A DNA stretch of 64,000 bases from Salvia splendens (Eukaryota > Streptophyta > Magnoliopsida > Lamiales > Lamiaceae), in assembly GCF_004379255.2 (NCBI RefSeq), contig NC_056036.1, positions 42,681,576-42,745,575 of the forward strand, read 5' to 3'. A program made the position numbers and the translations under genes. The notes beneath the pieces were generated by a model. That model saw only the letters and a list, made by a program, of their open reading frames with translations, did no database searches and was not told the origin of the DNA. The number at the start of each line of letters is the position of its first letter. Position 1 is the stretch's first letter. Shown piece by piece: positions 1 through 17,087 of the stretch.

Positions 1-1340
1 ATTTGTATGCTATCCAGACATAACTATGAAACCATTTCCTTGTAGCTTGCCATGCATACTGCACATTAATGCAACTTGCATAAAGATCAATGGCCAACTC
101 AAGTGTGATCTTAGTTAATCATCACAGTAAAACTCAACCAAATACTCTACTCAATATTCAAACACTTCTTATTTTCCTCTTATTCAGTACCCTCAAGGAT
201 CTTGGACTCAACTCACTCCTCGTATTTTCCTAAGCTAGGAGCAAATGGAAAAATCCAATGAACTTACCGCTCCTCGTATTTCCTAAGCTATATTTTTAAA
301 TATAAGGCACAAGCATAAAAAATTACTCTGTGGCGGGTGGCCTATACACAAGAATATCAACATGAGTGCAGGTATAGACATTCTATAGCTTACACTATTC
401 ACTATTTCTACTAAACCAGATTGCAAAACATTATGTATCACATGCAGCGCCTTCAATCGGTTTTTATACACTCAACTCAAGGAGAGTGACAGCCAGAAAC
501 ATCTGCAGCCGTAACAGAGACTCGATCTATAAGGAACATATAGGACCAGAAAGGTAAATAAGAAGATAATATTCACACTCTATCCTGCCCCTTCCATAAT
601 TGGGAAGACAGTTCTTGAGTTCTCTATCACCTTCCTATCCATTCGGGTAATAGATAAAACAAAAGGTTGAATACAACAACACTGAAAACCAACAAACAAA
701 TGGTTACAGATCAGCCCTCCGCATGATACCTAAAAGTAAGTAATCACCTTAGGGAGGTATGCAACCACATACATCTACGGCACATATCACACCTTATTAT
801 TGTATGCAGATACAACAAGGAACCATTTCCTCATAGCTTGGTAAACGGCATGCATACTGACCATTCGTGCAATTTGTGTAGAGATCAATGGCCAACTCAA
901 GTGTGATCTTAACCATCACAGCCTACTCAGCCAAATACACTACTAATACTCAACACATTTTTTCTGTCCTCTTATTCAGTACCCTCGAAGATCTCATCTC
1001 GTCACTCCTCGTATGTTCCTAAACGAGGAACAAAATGGAAAAATCCAACGAACTTATCACTCCTGGCATTTCCTAAGCTAGTTTTCTAAATTGAAGGCGC
1101 AAAGCATAAAAAATAGTAGTATACATTAGTTTGCTGACACTACCCTGCCTAGGCTATACGCGAGAATATCAACAGGAGTAAACCACAGACACTATAGCTT
1201 ACAATATTCACAAGCTCTATTAAACCAGATTGCACAACATTATGCATCATGCGAGAGAAGGCGGTGTGTTTTCGGTTTTATACACTCAGCTCAAGGAGAG
1301 GGACAGCCATAAACATCTGCAGCATTAAATCCGTAACATA
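1..1340. repeat. Tandem duplication of about 790 bp within the first intron of the NDUFS6-type gene
   Basis: Positions about 20-520 and 810-1340 are diverged direct copies. Shared stretches include gatcaatggccaactcaag, tcttattcagtaccctc and the cactcctcgtat...cctaagcta block. The offset measured on cagtaccctc (185 and 977) is 792 bp. The copies differ by small indels, so the event is not recent. No exon is recognisable in this stretch; it is best read as intron sequence of the minus-strand gene. Confidence 0.75.
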
Positions 1341-1671
1341 GACTGAATCTAGAGAGGGCAATTCTCTACCTATTACCATTCCCTTTTTTTGGAAAACAAT
1401 ATTGAACTGCCAAAATAATTATGACAAAAGAGGCATATCAATTCCGGCGTTTTTTTTTATCAACTTCCTGATAAAAAAAAGGTTGAAAACTATAACACCG
1501 AATACCGACGAAAAAAAACGTGATTACAGATCTTCAAATCTAAATCGACAAAGCCGATCATTTGATTGAATAAGATCAGAAGCTCGAAAAATAATTGTAT
1601 AATTATCATCATACTTAAGTAAAAATAAAAAAAAAACACGAATTTCCCCCAACGTATGTATGATTAGATAC

Positions 1672-1806
1672 CTGCATCCATTTTTGGGTATGAGAGGTGG
1701 CAACTTCGCTACTAACGATGCCGCTGAGGCTTCTCGAAGATCCGGTGAGGGTTTTCATGAGGTGCGTGGCCATTTTTAATCCATTCCTTCTCCCGATTGC
1801 CGCCAT
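1672..1806 (-). CDS. NDUFS6: NADH dehydrogenase iron-sulfur protein 6 type subunit (complex I, mitochondrial), first coding exon only
   Basis: First exon of a minus-strand gene whose remaining exons lie beyond the left edge. It encodes 45 residues and ends in HTQKWMQ before a GT donor (gtatct). Known plant homologues of the 13-kDa complex I subunit have a similar short mitochondrial presequence followed by HTAKWMQD, so the identification rests on that junction motif plus the basic, Ser/Arg-rich leader. The protein belongs to the matrix arm of respiratory complex I; its C-terminal zinc-binding part is not in the window. Two in-frame ATGs exist, at 1806 and 1773. The second (MATHLMKTL) aligns better with the usual family start, so the first 11 residues may be an extension or 5' UTR. 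Confidence is moderate because only the leader exon is visible. Confidence 0.6.
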
Positions 1807-2724
1807 TGTCGAGGGTTGAGGTGCAGACTGCAGAGAGACGGATCGATTTAGGTCAAGAGAGGGGGTAAATGAAATCTCAGTAATTGCGTTTGGGACCTAA
1901 TTTTTCTAGGTAGTTTCATTTGAATCCTATGTTTATATGGAAATTACATTAAAAAATAAATTGAATTATTAATACTTTTATGCAAAAATACACCTTTAAG
2001 CACTCAATATTGAACGCACAACACTTACACTTGCTTAAACACCTCAAAATATATTGATATATATGGATTTATAAGTCCATGTGGTTGATTTATAATATGC
2101 TTATGGGCATTTATTATAAAAAAAATAAAATAATAGGTATTAAATGACACTCCTTAACGATGCGTCATTTTAAATAGACATCTTAAATAATAGGACAAAA
2201 TCAATCCTTTATCTAATTCTTAGTATTATAAATTTAAGTTTTAAAATATTCATGTAAAAACTAATACTATCAAACTTTGGTTGATTGTTTGACATACTAA
2301 ATAAAAAATTGGATTGCTTTTATATCAATTAATTATTTAAAATTAGATTTGCAGTAGTATTACTTTAAATTTTAAATCTATAAATTTTCAATTAGCCCAA
2401 TTCAATTTCCATAATATCCAATCAAGTGACTATTTTCGAGCTCTGATATTTAAAAGGAAAAACAAAATAAAAAACTACTAATAACAACGCAGCCCTTTCT
2501 TGAATTTCTTCTCTTCGTGAAAGAATCCGTCTCTCCTCTCTGTCTCTCTCTCACAGAGACATTTCTTTGCTTTGTAAATTTCACCAGATCATTTTCTTCA
2601 ATTCCAAAGCTAATTCAAGTTTGAATACAGCATAAACTCTTGCTAATTCTCCGATCCTTTGATTTTCTCCGATTGTTTGCGTAGTGAGAGAATTGAAGGT
2701 GCGGGATAAGGATAAAGCCGGGGA
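1807..2724. promoter_or_regulatory. Shared divergent promoter region between the NDUFS6-type gene and ARFB1
   Basis: The two head-to-head start codons are about 920 bp apart. The middle (1900-2460) is AT-rich with nothing recognisable. A CT-rich tract at 2520-2555 (tctctctctctcac) just upstream of the ARFB1 start is typical of a plant 5' UTR. No clear TATA box could be assigned. Confidence 0.4.
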
Positions 2725-6597
<3,873 letters not shown>

Positions 6598-7188
6598 CGA
6601 GGTCGAGTCTCGTTTGCCCTACTCGACTCTCTGGAAACTGGTAAAGCTTGTTTCCAGAGTTCCATATACTCTGTTTTGTAGGTTGATCAAATCTGTATAT
6701 TGCAAAAGTAATACTGCCCCCTTTTTCCCCCTTGGATTTTTTTTGCAGTGTATTACTAACCAAGACCTCAACATCACTTGGATTATGCTTTGTATGATGT
6801 AGGAAGTTGTTGGAGTGGTTTATGATGATCGAATACCGAAATATTGATAGATCGATGGTGAAAGACACAATTTTTAATGCAAAATTGGTGCGTTTGTACA
6901 ATGGATGAAAATACAGTTGCGTTTATGTAGGAAAATTGTTGTTGCGAGTATGACAAATACCGAAATATTGATTGTGAAAAGCATGATTTTTAATGCAAAA
7001 TAGGTAGAGCATGATTGAGATGTATATCAAAAAAAAAAAAAGTGACTAATTTTTGGGGATGTCTAATGAAAAGCAAAACTATTTATTATTGATTCATGAG
7101 AAGGTTTCATATCAAATATTGATTGCATTGAAGCATGTTTATAGAGAACATATCTATACATTAGGCACTAACATAAATTATCATTATC
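6598..7188. other. ARFB1 3' flank, no gene seen
   Basis: AT-rich sequence following the ARFB1 stop. Two similar short stretches occur at about 6826-6885 and 6957-7003 (ccgaaatattgat..., tttttaatgcaaaat), a small local duplication in the 3' UTR or flank. Nothing else was recognised. Confidence 0.4.
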
Positions 7189-7390
7189 ACTCCCTTCGTT
7201 CCATGTTAATAGAATAAATTTTTTTTAAAAGTTCTAAATTATTTAAGTCATTTCTATTTTTTTGGCAAAAAGTTACATCTCTTACTTTATTATCTTCATC
7301 TCTTTTACTTTATTCACCATCCACTTAACACTCTATTCTTAAACTCCGTGCGAAAAGAAATGTCTTTATTAACAAGAAACGGATGAGTAC
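7189..7390. mobile_element. Stowaway-like MITE, abutting a Harbinger element
   Basis: The left end reads cactcccttcgttccatgtt; the inner part has runs such as tctcttttactttattcacc and the right end cttta-ttaacaag...gatgagtac. The whole unit is a diverged relative of the MITE at 59595-59791 (shared cttactttattcaccatc and cttaacata/cttaacact blocks). Ends are degenerate, so boundaries are approximate. The Harbinger element at 7394 begins within a few bases of its right end. Confidence 0.6.
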
Positions 7391-7393
7391 TTA

Positions 7394-8580
7394 GAGCACC
7401 CGTAACGCGGGCCGCGGGCATTCCGCGTTTCGTTCCTTCGGAACGAAACCGTAGCGGAACGCGTTGCGGCGCTGCGTTTCGTCGCGGTTCCGTTCCCATG
7501 CCGTCCCGGGTGCCGTCGGCACAAGACGCGGCACGGTCCGTGCCGCCACGCGCTTCGGCGACGTGGCTCGCCCTGTGTCGTCACGCTGACGCAATAAATT
7601 CATTTTTTTTAAAAATGAATTTTTAAAAAAATATTTTTTATTTATAAAAATTGTTTTTTATATTTAAAAACAATTTTTACAAATAAATGAATACTAGATA
7701 TTCGTATTAGCCCATATATATTTGATGGGCTTGCGAATTTATGAAACTCATTCTTGGTTGTCTCTCTTTTATAGAGACATCCTTGAATGTTTCATGTTCG
7801 ATGTGGGACAAACTCATTCTTAGTTATCTCTCACATCCTTGAATGTTTCATGTTCCACTTTCGATGTGGGACAAACTCATTCTTGGTTATCTCTATTTTA
7901 TAGAGACATCCTTGAATGTTTTATGTTCCACTTTCGATGTGGGACAAACTCATTCTTGGTTATCTCTATTTTATAGAGACATCCTTGAATGTTTTATGTT
8001 CCACTTTCGATGTGGGACAAACTCATTCTTGGTTGTCTCTATTTTATAGAGACATCCTTGAATGTTTTATGTTCCACTTTCGATGTGGGACAAACTCATT
8101 CTTGGTTATCTCTATTTTATAGAGACATCATTGAATGTTTTATGTTCCACTTTCGATGTGGGACAAACTTATTCTTGGTTATCTCTATTTTATAGAGACA
8201 TCATTGAATGTTTTATATTCCACTTTCGATGTGGGACAAACTCATTCTTGGTTGTCTCTATAAAATTGTATTTTAAATTATGTCATTTTTTATTTTTTTA
8301 GGATTTTAATTATGTCTTTTTCTATTTTTTTGAATTTTAAGTTGTAATGTTATTTTAATTTTAATGAAGTGTGTTTATTTAAATTGAATTGGGTTGGAAA
8401 TAAAAAAAATGAAATTGAATGAATAGTAATTTAAGGAACGGTTAAGGAACGGTTAAGGAACAGAGGGTTGCAGGTTCCGTTCCTTAGTTAAGGAATGGAG
8501 TAAAAAAGTACAGTGGGACCCTCAAATAGTGGTTTAAGGAACGGTATAGGAACGGTATAGGAACAGCGTTGTGGATGGCC
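7394..8580. mobile_element. Non-autonomous PIF/Harbinger-type element (H1), no coding capacity
   Basis: A TTA target duplication (7391-7393 and 8581-8583) flanks terminal repeats gagcacccgtaacgc and, at the right end, gcgttgtggatggcc. The left 200 bp is GC-rich and full of ggaac/gttcc motifs; the right end repeats aaggaacgg four or more times. Both ends are homologous to the ends of the larger element at 59878-61604 in the opposite orientation, for example acagtgggaccc here against ggccccactgt there, and gacgcaataaattc against ttattgcgtc. The ORF1 present in that relative is missing and the interior holds a 73-bp tandem array. It is therefore an internal deletion derivative. Confidence 0.85.
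7741..8263. repeat. 73-bp tandem array, about 7 copies, inside element H1
   Basis: The core cgatgtgggacaaactcatt recurs at 7799, 7862, 7935, 8008, 8081, 8154 and 8227, with spacing of 63 bp once and then 73 bp. Each unit also carries tctctattttatagagacat. Copies are nearly identical, which suggests recent expansion by unequal exchange or replication slippage. Because 73 is not a multiple of three, each copy shifts reading frame; short overlapping open frames here are a by-product and are not genes. Confidence 0.95.
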
Positions 8581-8583
8581 TTA

Positions 8584-9150
8584 ATACACAGCTTATTTAT
8601 TAATTTTAAAAATCAGTAGAAAAATTACTACTGTAAACTTTAGATTTGTTTATATTTATTCCACAATAAAAAAATCTAATCATTTATGTAAAATATATTT
8701 TTAACTAAATAATATCGTTTTCTGTAATTATTAAAGATATGATTTAACTCACCAACAAATAGACGTAGAAAATATAATTTTATGTTGTTACATTCAATAT
8801 AATTTTACCAAAAAATTGACTGAACTTAGTAATTTTGTTCAACAAATCGTGGTAGTTTTTATCGTTAGTTAGACCTAATATAATATTAATATATATTTTC
8901 AAAACTTATCCAGTTGAATAATTGCAACTAAAATAAGTCTTGGTTGGCGCTATCATAGGAGTATTTAATAAACTATACCCTATAGCTAAGAATGAAATAT
9001 TTAATTAATCATGTCTTCGCGAAAGTCCCAACCACTCGTTTTCACTCTTTTTTTTCACTCTATCAAGCAAAATATCACTTCACATTTTCACAATTTCTCT
9101 CACAATAAGATGTGAATTTCACCCAAAATCACAACCACCAAAGCAAAGAG
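8584..9150. promoter_or_regulatory. RSH1 upstream region
   Basis: About 570 bp of AT-rich sequence between element H1 and the RSH1 start codon. The 5' leader just before the ATG (9044-9106) is rich in ctt/cac and caat runs. No specific cis-element could be assigned. Confidence 0.35.
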
Positions 9151-12100
9151 ATGTCTTCATGCCGCTCTTCCACCATGTTCATTGGTCCAAAAACTTCTGT
9201 AATTATCCGGAGAAGTCGTTTTTTCATCGGCAAGCCAGCCAAATTCCGGTGCCTTTTGAGTCCAATTTTGCCGGAATTCGCGGTCACGGCGTCTCTGAGC
9301 TCAGTTCTCTCTTCCGGAAACATGATTGCGGCTGCCGCTGGATCGAGCACGGCTCATGGAGCTGTGACTTCAGCGATCACGCAAGTGGCGGTGACGGCGG
9401 TTGCGATTGCTTCCGGCGCTTGTCTCTCCACGAAGGTGGAGTTTCTGTGGCCTAAAGTTGATGAGCAACCAGGTAAACTGAATTAGTGCTAAGTTTTTAT
9501 GCGTTTGATATTCTGTAGCTTATAACTATATGCTGAATTTTCGTATTGAGGTGAATTGCGAAGCTATAATGATATTTCTGTGGTCGGTTGAAGGATAAGT
9601 TTCTAGCCTTTATATTTAGTTCAAGTGTTGATCTGAAGTTGATGAACAACGTTTTAAACTGAATAAGTGTTAAGTTTTGATGCGTTTGGTTCTTATTCAC
9701 TAGCTTATTATGAAGATGTGCTGAATTTTTGTATCGAAGAGAATTGCAATGCTATAATAATATTTCTGTAATCAGTCAAAGGCTAAGTTTCTAGCCTTTA
9801 TATTTGGTTCAAATGTTGATCTGAAGTTCTGTTTGTGGCTTTGTGCTGAATGATTCTTTTTGAAACTGCAAAAATTTCCGATGACTTGATCGTTGCAATG
9901 CCAGTCACTTCTACTGGCTTATAAGGATATCGAGTAATGAAGAAATGTTTAATTTTCAGAAATCCATTGCAGTATGCTACAACTCTAATTTTAAGGGTCC
10001 ATAACTGATAGTGCGGTTACTCCTATTCAGTATGATGGTTGCCATATGAAAACTAGTACTCCACTATATGACCTTTTCTTTGTAACTGATGAAAACTGAC
10101 TTAGAAACAGGAGACAGAGAGTTGAATCGAAGAAAATAGTTGGAAAGGATTGTTGAGCACTGCACTTGATAGGACATAACTTAGAAATAAGATGCATTAA
10201 GAGATGAGAGAACCAGTTTCTGGGCCAGGAGGTACAAATTACAAAGGACAATATATAAGAGACAGAAAAGAAATCCCAAGGCCCACTGTACGAGCTTGCC
10301 ATGGTTTCAATCCTAGGTGTTCGATATTTTCTTGATTTGTCCTGCCCTACATGTCAGAAAGTTTTTTTTTCTCTAATGGATGATTATATAACTAGTCCAT
10401 AGCTGTACAAACTCATTTATTTTGGTTTTTGTTCATCCATTTAGTTGATTATCGTTGATGAGTCCCAAATGAATCATACATCATTAGAATTTTATTAGTC
10501 CATATAATTAATGAATGGATCATGGGATTAACAACTCACAATTGATGTTTCAAGTCGTTCGCTATGTTGTAATGAAATTGCACTTTGGGCAGGATCTCAT
10601 ATTCTTGATGGAGTAGATGTTACTGGGTATCCCATATTTAATGATGCAAAGGTTTGCCATCTTTACTCGTTTATCTTATTTGCACCAAAATATTCCTCTA
10701 CTGTGAGACACTTAGATTCTGAACTTGTGAAGGCAGGTGCAAAAGGCAATTGCATTTGCAAGGAAAGCTCACCATGGTCAGACAAGAAAAACGGGGGACC
10801 CCTATATATCCCACTGTATTCACACAGGCAAAATTTTAGCTGTTTTAGTCCCATCAGATGGTAAAAGAGTATGTAATTCTCTTTCATATAATTTATTTTG
10901 CATTTTGTACTGCAAGATTATCTTATGAATGGCGCAATTTCCCTCAAGTCATTAACCTATGTGGACAAGTATGATGCATGTTTTAATTGCGTCCATATGA
11001 TATAGATGAATCATGAATATGAAAACTACTTTGTAAGCGATAGACGACATGGTTCAGTTGAATTAGATTTGAGGCTTCTCTAGTGTGCGACTGTATGTCT
11101 CTAATTTTGTGGCCTATAACTTAATTCATAGTGTTTCCTTTTGATCCATATCCAGAGGTAGTAACTGCTCTTTGTTCAGGCAGTTGATACAATTGTAGCT
11201 GGGATCCTCCATGACATAGTTGATGACACTTGTGAAAGTTTGGACAGCATAGAGCGAGAATTTGATTCTGATGCTGCAAAGTTGGTGGCTGGAGTTTCCC
11301 GACTGAGCTATATTAATCAGGTATAACTCTTTTTGCACATATCTCGAACTCAAGAGGGAATCATAGGCTAAACACCTCTGCAGTTTCCCAAACTCTTTAG
11401 TAGGAAGGTGTCATAGGTAAAACACCTCTTAAATATAGAGCTTGAAATCGTCTGGCAAAAAAATGTGGACTGTGAGCCTGTGATGATGATTACTAAACAT
11501 AGTGATCCATCCTACATATATTTTACTACAAAACATTCGTGTTTCTGACTCCCATCATTCTGTTCTTTGTTTTCCTTCTTTGGACTGACTACCATGCTTT
11601 GTACTAACACTGAAAGTTACTTGTCTGCAGCTACTACGAAGACGCCGTAGAATGAGTGTAGGTCAGGATACCCTCAACCATGAAGAGGTAAGCATGCAAG
11701 TATGCCATGCTAAGTACAATTAACTTAAGTGTCATAGCTGGACCAATGAGTCTGTGACATCCCTTGCTAAATAACTCTGTTCACACAGGGTCAGTAGAAT
11801 GGTTGAGGTGGCAAGATGAGAGCTAAGTAAGCTCCGTCCGTTCTTATGGTGCCAAGAAAAATGGCATGTAAAAAAATATTCTTCCTGACTAGGCTTGCAA
11901 TTGCTAAAATATACCAGAACCAATATTATGTTGTAGATATTAGCTTATTAAAACCAAACAGATATTAGCTAATATGTGCTCAAGAGCATCTCAAGGGATC
12001 ACAATGGAGATGGCTGTAATATTATTGTGAATGTTGTTTTTTGTTAAGTGTATATGATATGTTACTTAATCTTCATATTATTCTTTCATGTGGCTTCCTG

Positions 12101-15100
12101 ATACTTTCAAATTTTTAGTGCTACTAGTGCAGCATGATGGTTTTTTTTTCCTTGTTACTATTTGATCATCTAGTTTGGTTATACAAATACCAATATACCT
12201 GAATAAATCTTACTTATAAATAGTTTTACATTGCTAACCTGAATAATAGGGTCTGGGTGAAATATGTTGCTGAACAGATAATGTTATTTTAAAACTCATT
12301 GAAATTAAAAATTCATTTGTCTCGTTCTTGTGTAGGCAAATAATTTACGAGCAATGCTTCTGGGCATGGTTGACGATCCACGTGTCGTTCTCATCAAGCT
12401 TGCAGATCGACTTCATAATATGAGAACCATGTACATATTTGAAATTTTATTGCTTTTTCGTTGGCTCTATGTTCTACAAGGCTTGACATTTATAGGAATA
12501 TTTGTATCTTTATTAACTAGTATATCCATTTTACCAGTTCAAATTTTCTATTTTCCACATTTTCCTCAACAGAGTGAGAGCTAAAATTCATAGAGGAACT
12601 TATATATGTGTTTTACTGTAGATATGCTCTACCTCCCAGCAAAGCCCAGGCTGTGGCACAGGAGACGTTAGCTATTTGGTGCTCACTTGCTTCCAGACTG
12701 GGTCTGTGGGCTCTTAAAGCTGAACTTGAAGATCTGTGCTTTGCTGTCCTTCAGGTTAGACCTAATTAATTATATTTTAAATATTTTGTGGAAGAGGAAA
12801 AATCCAGAACTAGATAGTTTTGATCGTCCTCATCTAGTAAAGCCTGTATGTATCTTCATGTTGCAGCCTAAAGTGTTTCGTCAACTGAGGGCAGACCTTG
12901 TGTCCATGTGGAGCCCTAGTAACAATGGCAACCTGAGAAGAATATCAACAAAGTCAAGTGGTGTTGTACACTTTCACGAATGTGAAGAATCTGGAGATTT
13001 GGATGAGGAAAATAGCATGAAGGTGCAATTCTTAGATGCTAAACATAGATGAAAATCATGACATAGAGGTTTTTTTTTACTACTTTGGTTATACTTGCAT
13101 GAGGTCACCGACTCAACCTCTTTTTGGATCTTTCTACTGCTCCCTTACTATAGATAATAGAATGTTTTGTCAATTCGAAACATAGCCAGTGATAATATAA
13201 TCAGGTTTTCATAGATTGCCGACCTACCAAACAATCATGGGGTATCTGTACCTTTTGTTTGCTGCTATGATAAATAATACTCCCTGTCTTATCTGGAATT
13301 TGTGCTGACCATGGTATCCGTTTGCCGGTTTTCCATATTGGTCCTTTCTACTAAATAGTCTTGCTTGTTCTAAATCTGCAGGTTCTTTTGCAAGCTGTGC
13401 TTCCATTTGATCTCTTATTGGATAGAAAAAAACGTGTAGATTTTTCTCACAAATTTTCAACATGCTTGGATACTCCAAAAAAACCCAAAGTTGTGAGGGA
13501 TGCTGGTGTTGCTCTGGCATCACTAGTAGTTTGTGAAGAAGCATTGGAGCGAGAATTATTTATTTCAACATCGTAGGTTCTGTCTGTCTACTACTAGTCT
13601 ACTATAAAATTGAAATTTTCATGAAGCTAATTTTCAGCACAGTTTGTTAAATGCCAAAAGTTTGTTTTATTATGGATCCTGTCCTGTAGTTATGTTCCTG
13701 GAATGGAAGTATCGCTATCTGGACGGCTGAAAAGTCTGTATAGCATCTACAGTAAGGTATGGATGCGATTATGGGGTGTTTTAAAGATAAAATACAAAAT
13801 TGTTCAGTTCTTTCTGAGATTTGAGTTGCAAATTACACGAAGCAGAGGTATGTCATGTAAAGGAAAGATAAACTGGACTTTGTACGGGAATGGAACCTAA
13901 GATTAATCTACTACTTTTAGCCAATACATTAACCAATGTACTTCCTTTTAGTTGTTGAGTTATCCTCCCACTCGCAGGCCCCAGCAAGTCCTTGACTAAA
14001 TTTTCACATACTGTTACACACACACATAATTTTAAATCTGAATTTTAAGACTTAAAGTTCTATATAACTTATGCAGTCTATAACTATTAAGAAATTTCTT
14101 TTGATTCATGATTATCAGTTAGCTGTTCTCTTCTAGATTTTAACCATCACCTGATTCTTTTGTCTTACTCTGTAGATGATAAGAAAAGATGTCGGAATCA
14201 GGAAAGTATATGATGCCAGAGCATTGAGGGTCATTGTTGGAGATAAGAATGGGACTTTGCATGGGCAGGCGGTTCAATGTTGTTACAATCTACTTAACAT
14301 CATACACAAGTACATAACCAAGAATTTTCCTTTCCCTCTTTTCTATCTGTTCATTTTTTCTCACTGTGGTGATGTTATGGTCCATGGTATGATACTAATT
14401 GGCTATTTCCATCTTTTCATCCCCCAGACTTTGGGCCCCAATCGACGGCGAATTTGACGATTACATTGTCAACCCAAAACCAAGTGGTTACCAAGTAAAC
14501 TATTTGTGATAAAGTATTTCTTGTTTCTTGTCAGAAAATGCTTCTTGCATTTTGTTTCTTTACCTTTACGACTTCTCTTGCTGATGGATTTCTGTGGTCT
14601 CAGTCACTTCATACTGCAGTGCAAGGGCCTGACTCTTCTCCTCTTGAAGTTCAAATACGAACACAGGTACAATTTCCTCCGTATACTTACTTAAACTAGC
14701 TAATCTTTGATTCTTACTGATGTTTTCTTTGACTCAGAGAATGCATGAGTATGCTGAACACGGGCTTGCTGCACATTGGTTATACAAGGAAGCAGAGAAT
14801 ATATTGCCATCAAAGATAATTGTAGATGATTCTAACATTGGGGTCTTGTCAGATTTTTCTGAGAAAATAGAAAATCAAGCTTCCGTTGAGACTGATATGC
14901 TACTAAAATATAGCTCACTTAAAGTAGGTCATCCAGTTCTTAGAGTGGAAGCTGGCCAATTGCTTGCTGCAGTTATTGTCAGGTATGACATCATTCGTGG
15001 ATCAATCGAGACCTGTTACTAACTTTTCTGTACGCCACAGGACAGTAGAATCTTCAGATCAAAGCCCTGATTTAGAAACTGAACTGTGATTTTCAGCGTA

Positions 15101-17087
15101 GATAATGATGGAAGAGAATTGCTTGTTGCTGTGGGTTTTGGTCTAGCTGCGTATGCTGCAGTAGCTGAAAGAAGATCCCCGTACCAAATAAAAAGATGGA
15201 AAGTTCATGCAGATCTGTTTAAAAAGGTGCACATTTAAGAAATAAGCACATTTCATTGTTAAACGAATAAAGTATAAATTGGGCAGCTGCTGCACTTTCC
15301 ATAATATTAGTTCAATTTTTGGGGGGTAGCGCTAACAAGGTCTAATTCTAACATAAATTGAAGTTTAAAATCTAATTGTAATTCAAATTAAAACATAGGG
15401 ACAGACATGAAGTCATCAACTCAGTTTCAAAAAATAAAAAGTAAGGAAGTGGCCCAATACAGAAAAAAACAAGGACTTAGCATTTTACTTTGAATAGTAG
15501 AAGGTGACACAGTATTGACAAGTCAGCATGTTTTACTTTGTTCTTTTTCCCAAATTGCAAGAAGTTCAATTTTGCTACTACGTTTAGCATCACATATTAG
15601 ATGCATTTTCTCGTAAATGCTCTGAAAATTATTCTTGCCTTAATCCTATACTCAAAATTGTTAGGTATGATACATGCCTCAAAATTGACTAAATAGGTCT
15701 CTATATTCCGAATCTAGTGTTTAAAACGCAACTTTCCAAGAATTGAATCATCAATTTTTCCTTTCTCCTTTAGATATTTTGTTGGTTCCCTCTACTGTAT
15801 CTTCTTACCATGCTGCTTACTTCGTATGTGGCATTGTATTACCAAAGTAATACTTTGGTGTAGTCTAAATTCGGTTTGGTCGGTCTGAAGTCATCAGAAT
15901 TGTAGAAATACAACTAAATATATAAGGAAGAATGTCATTTCCTAATCAAATGTTGTCTAACAAAATTGAATTACACAATGGAATAACTACAAAAATAGAT
16001 AGATCAGCAGAGTTCAGCTGCTTTTGGTTATGTCCCTGAATTTTTTCATCTTCCAGGTATCGGATCAATGGTGGTGCGCACCAGGCCACGGGGATTGGTG
16101 TACTAACTTGGAAAAGTACACCCTTTGTCGAGATGGTATATACCATAAGGTAACTTTGATCAGTTTTTTCCTTGTCGTAACGATAGGTTGTGTTTTGACT
16201 AGCTAAAGAGGAACACTATAACAGCACCGTATATTACCATGCAGCAAGACCAATTTGAACGATGTTTGCCTACTTTCATCCAAGTTATCGAGTTGACAGA
16301 GTGGGAAGAAGCTGAATACTGGGCTGTTGTCTCAGCTGTTTTTGAGGGGAAACCGACTACTCCATCTGTTTTCGACTCAAACTCTTTGAAGCCTACCTCT
16401 GCTTTTAATTCTGCTTTGCTGGACACTGGCATCAATAACAAGGTTTGGCTTCTTCGCAGCTCTCATACATTAGCCCAAATGAACTTTTTGGATCCTGCCC
16501 ATTATGTTCGGACAAACCAAAAAATTATTTTGGGCAAATGTTTGGGACCAAAAATTGACTTTAGTCGTTAAATTAAATATGTTAATCTAATTAATTAATA
16601 TGGTTTAAGTGACTAAATCGGTCAAAATGCATTTGACCGGTTTTGGAACCAAAAGGTACCCAACATATATGTAGGAGAAAAGTTCGTTTGAACTTTATTA
16701 GTCTTTTGAACTATCTTAATAAAAACAGTTGAGTTGATTCCAAGCCAAGTAGACCTGAATAACTCATCCTCCATATCTGGTTTTGTCGAATAACAGGTAC
16801 AACTTCTGAGAACAATGCTTCAATGGGAAGAGCAGCTGCGTTCTGAAGCAGGGCTACGACAGCTTAAGTTCGACAGGAAATTCAGGAACACAGAATCGCT
16901 CTCTCTCGGTGAAGTTGCAGTGGTGTGCTGGCCGCACGGGGAAATAATGAGACTGCGCACTGGTAGCACAGCTGGTGATGCTGCTAGAAGGATCGGATTT
17001 GATGGGAAGCTCGTGTCGATAAACGGGCAGCTGGTGCTACCTAACACAGAGTTGAAAGATGGTGATGTAGTTGAAGTCAGGCTGTAA
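9151..17087 (+). CDS. RSH1: RelA/SpoT homologue RSH1, plastid (p)ppGpp hydrolase/synthetase
   Basis: Eighteen exons join to 857 residues: 9151-9472, 10593-10651, 10737-10868, 11180-11320, 11631-11687, 12336-12430, 12622-12754, 12867-13022, 13382-13572, 13690-13756, 14176-14309, 14428-14494, 14604-14666, 14738-14982, 15097-15226, 16057-16149, 16245-16442, 16797-17087. The N-terminus is basic and Ser-rich, fitting a plastid transit peptide. An HD hydrolase domain follows, with HHGQTRKTGDPYISH and the ILHDIVDD motif (His182/Asp183). A RelA/SpoT synthetase domain (about 430-570) has GYQSLHT and EVQIRT. A TGS domain (about 790-857) ends VVEVRL. Length, TGS domain and absence of EF hands separate it from RSH2/3 and CRSH. 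In the family RSH1 acts mainly as a ppGpp hydrolase; whether this synthetase domain is active cannot be told by eye. An in-frame GTG at 9112 is not a plausible start; 9151 is the first ATG. Confidence 0.95.

Noticed and set aside
7741..8263. CRISPR-like regular repeats
   Set aside because: Units are contiguous with no variable spacers, and the genome is plant nuclear.
7843..8301. Series of overlapping 68-79 codon frames
   Set aside because: They arise because the 73-bp repeat shifts frame each unit and happens to lack stops; they are repeat artefacts.
9129..9350. 73-codon minus-strand frame over the RSH1 start
   Set aside because: Shadow of RSH1 exon 1.
12354..13052. Short plus-strand frames beginning at internal ATGs
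   Set aside because: They are RSH1 exons read through into introns, not separate genes.
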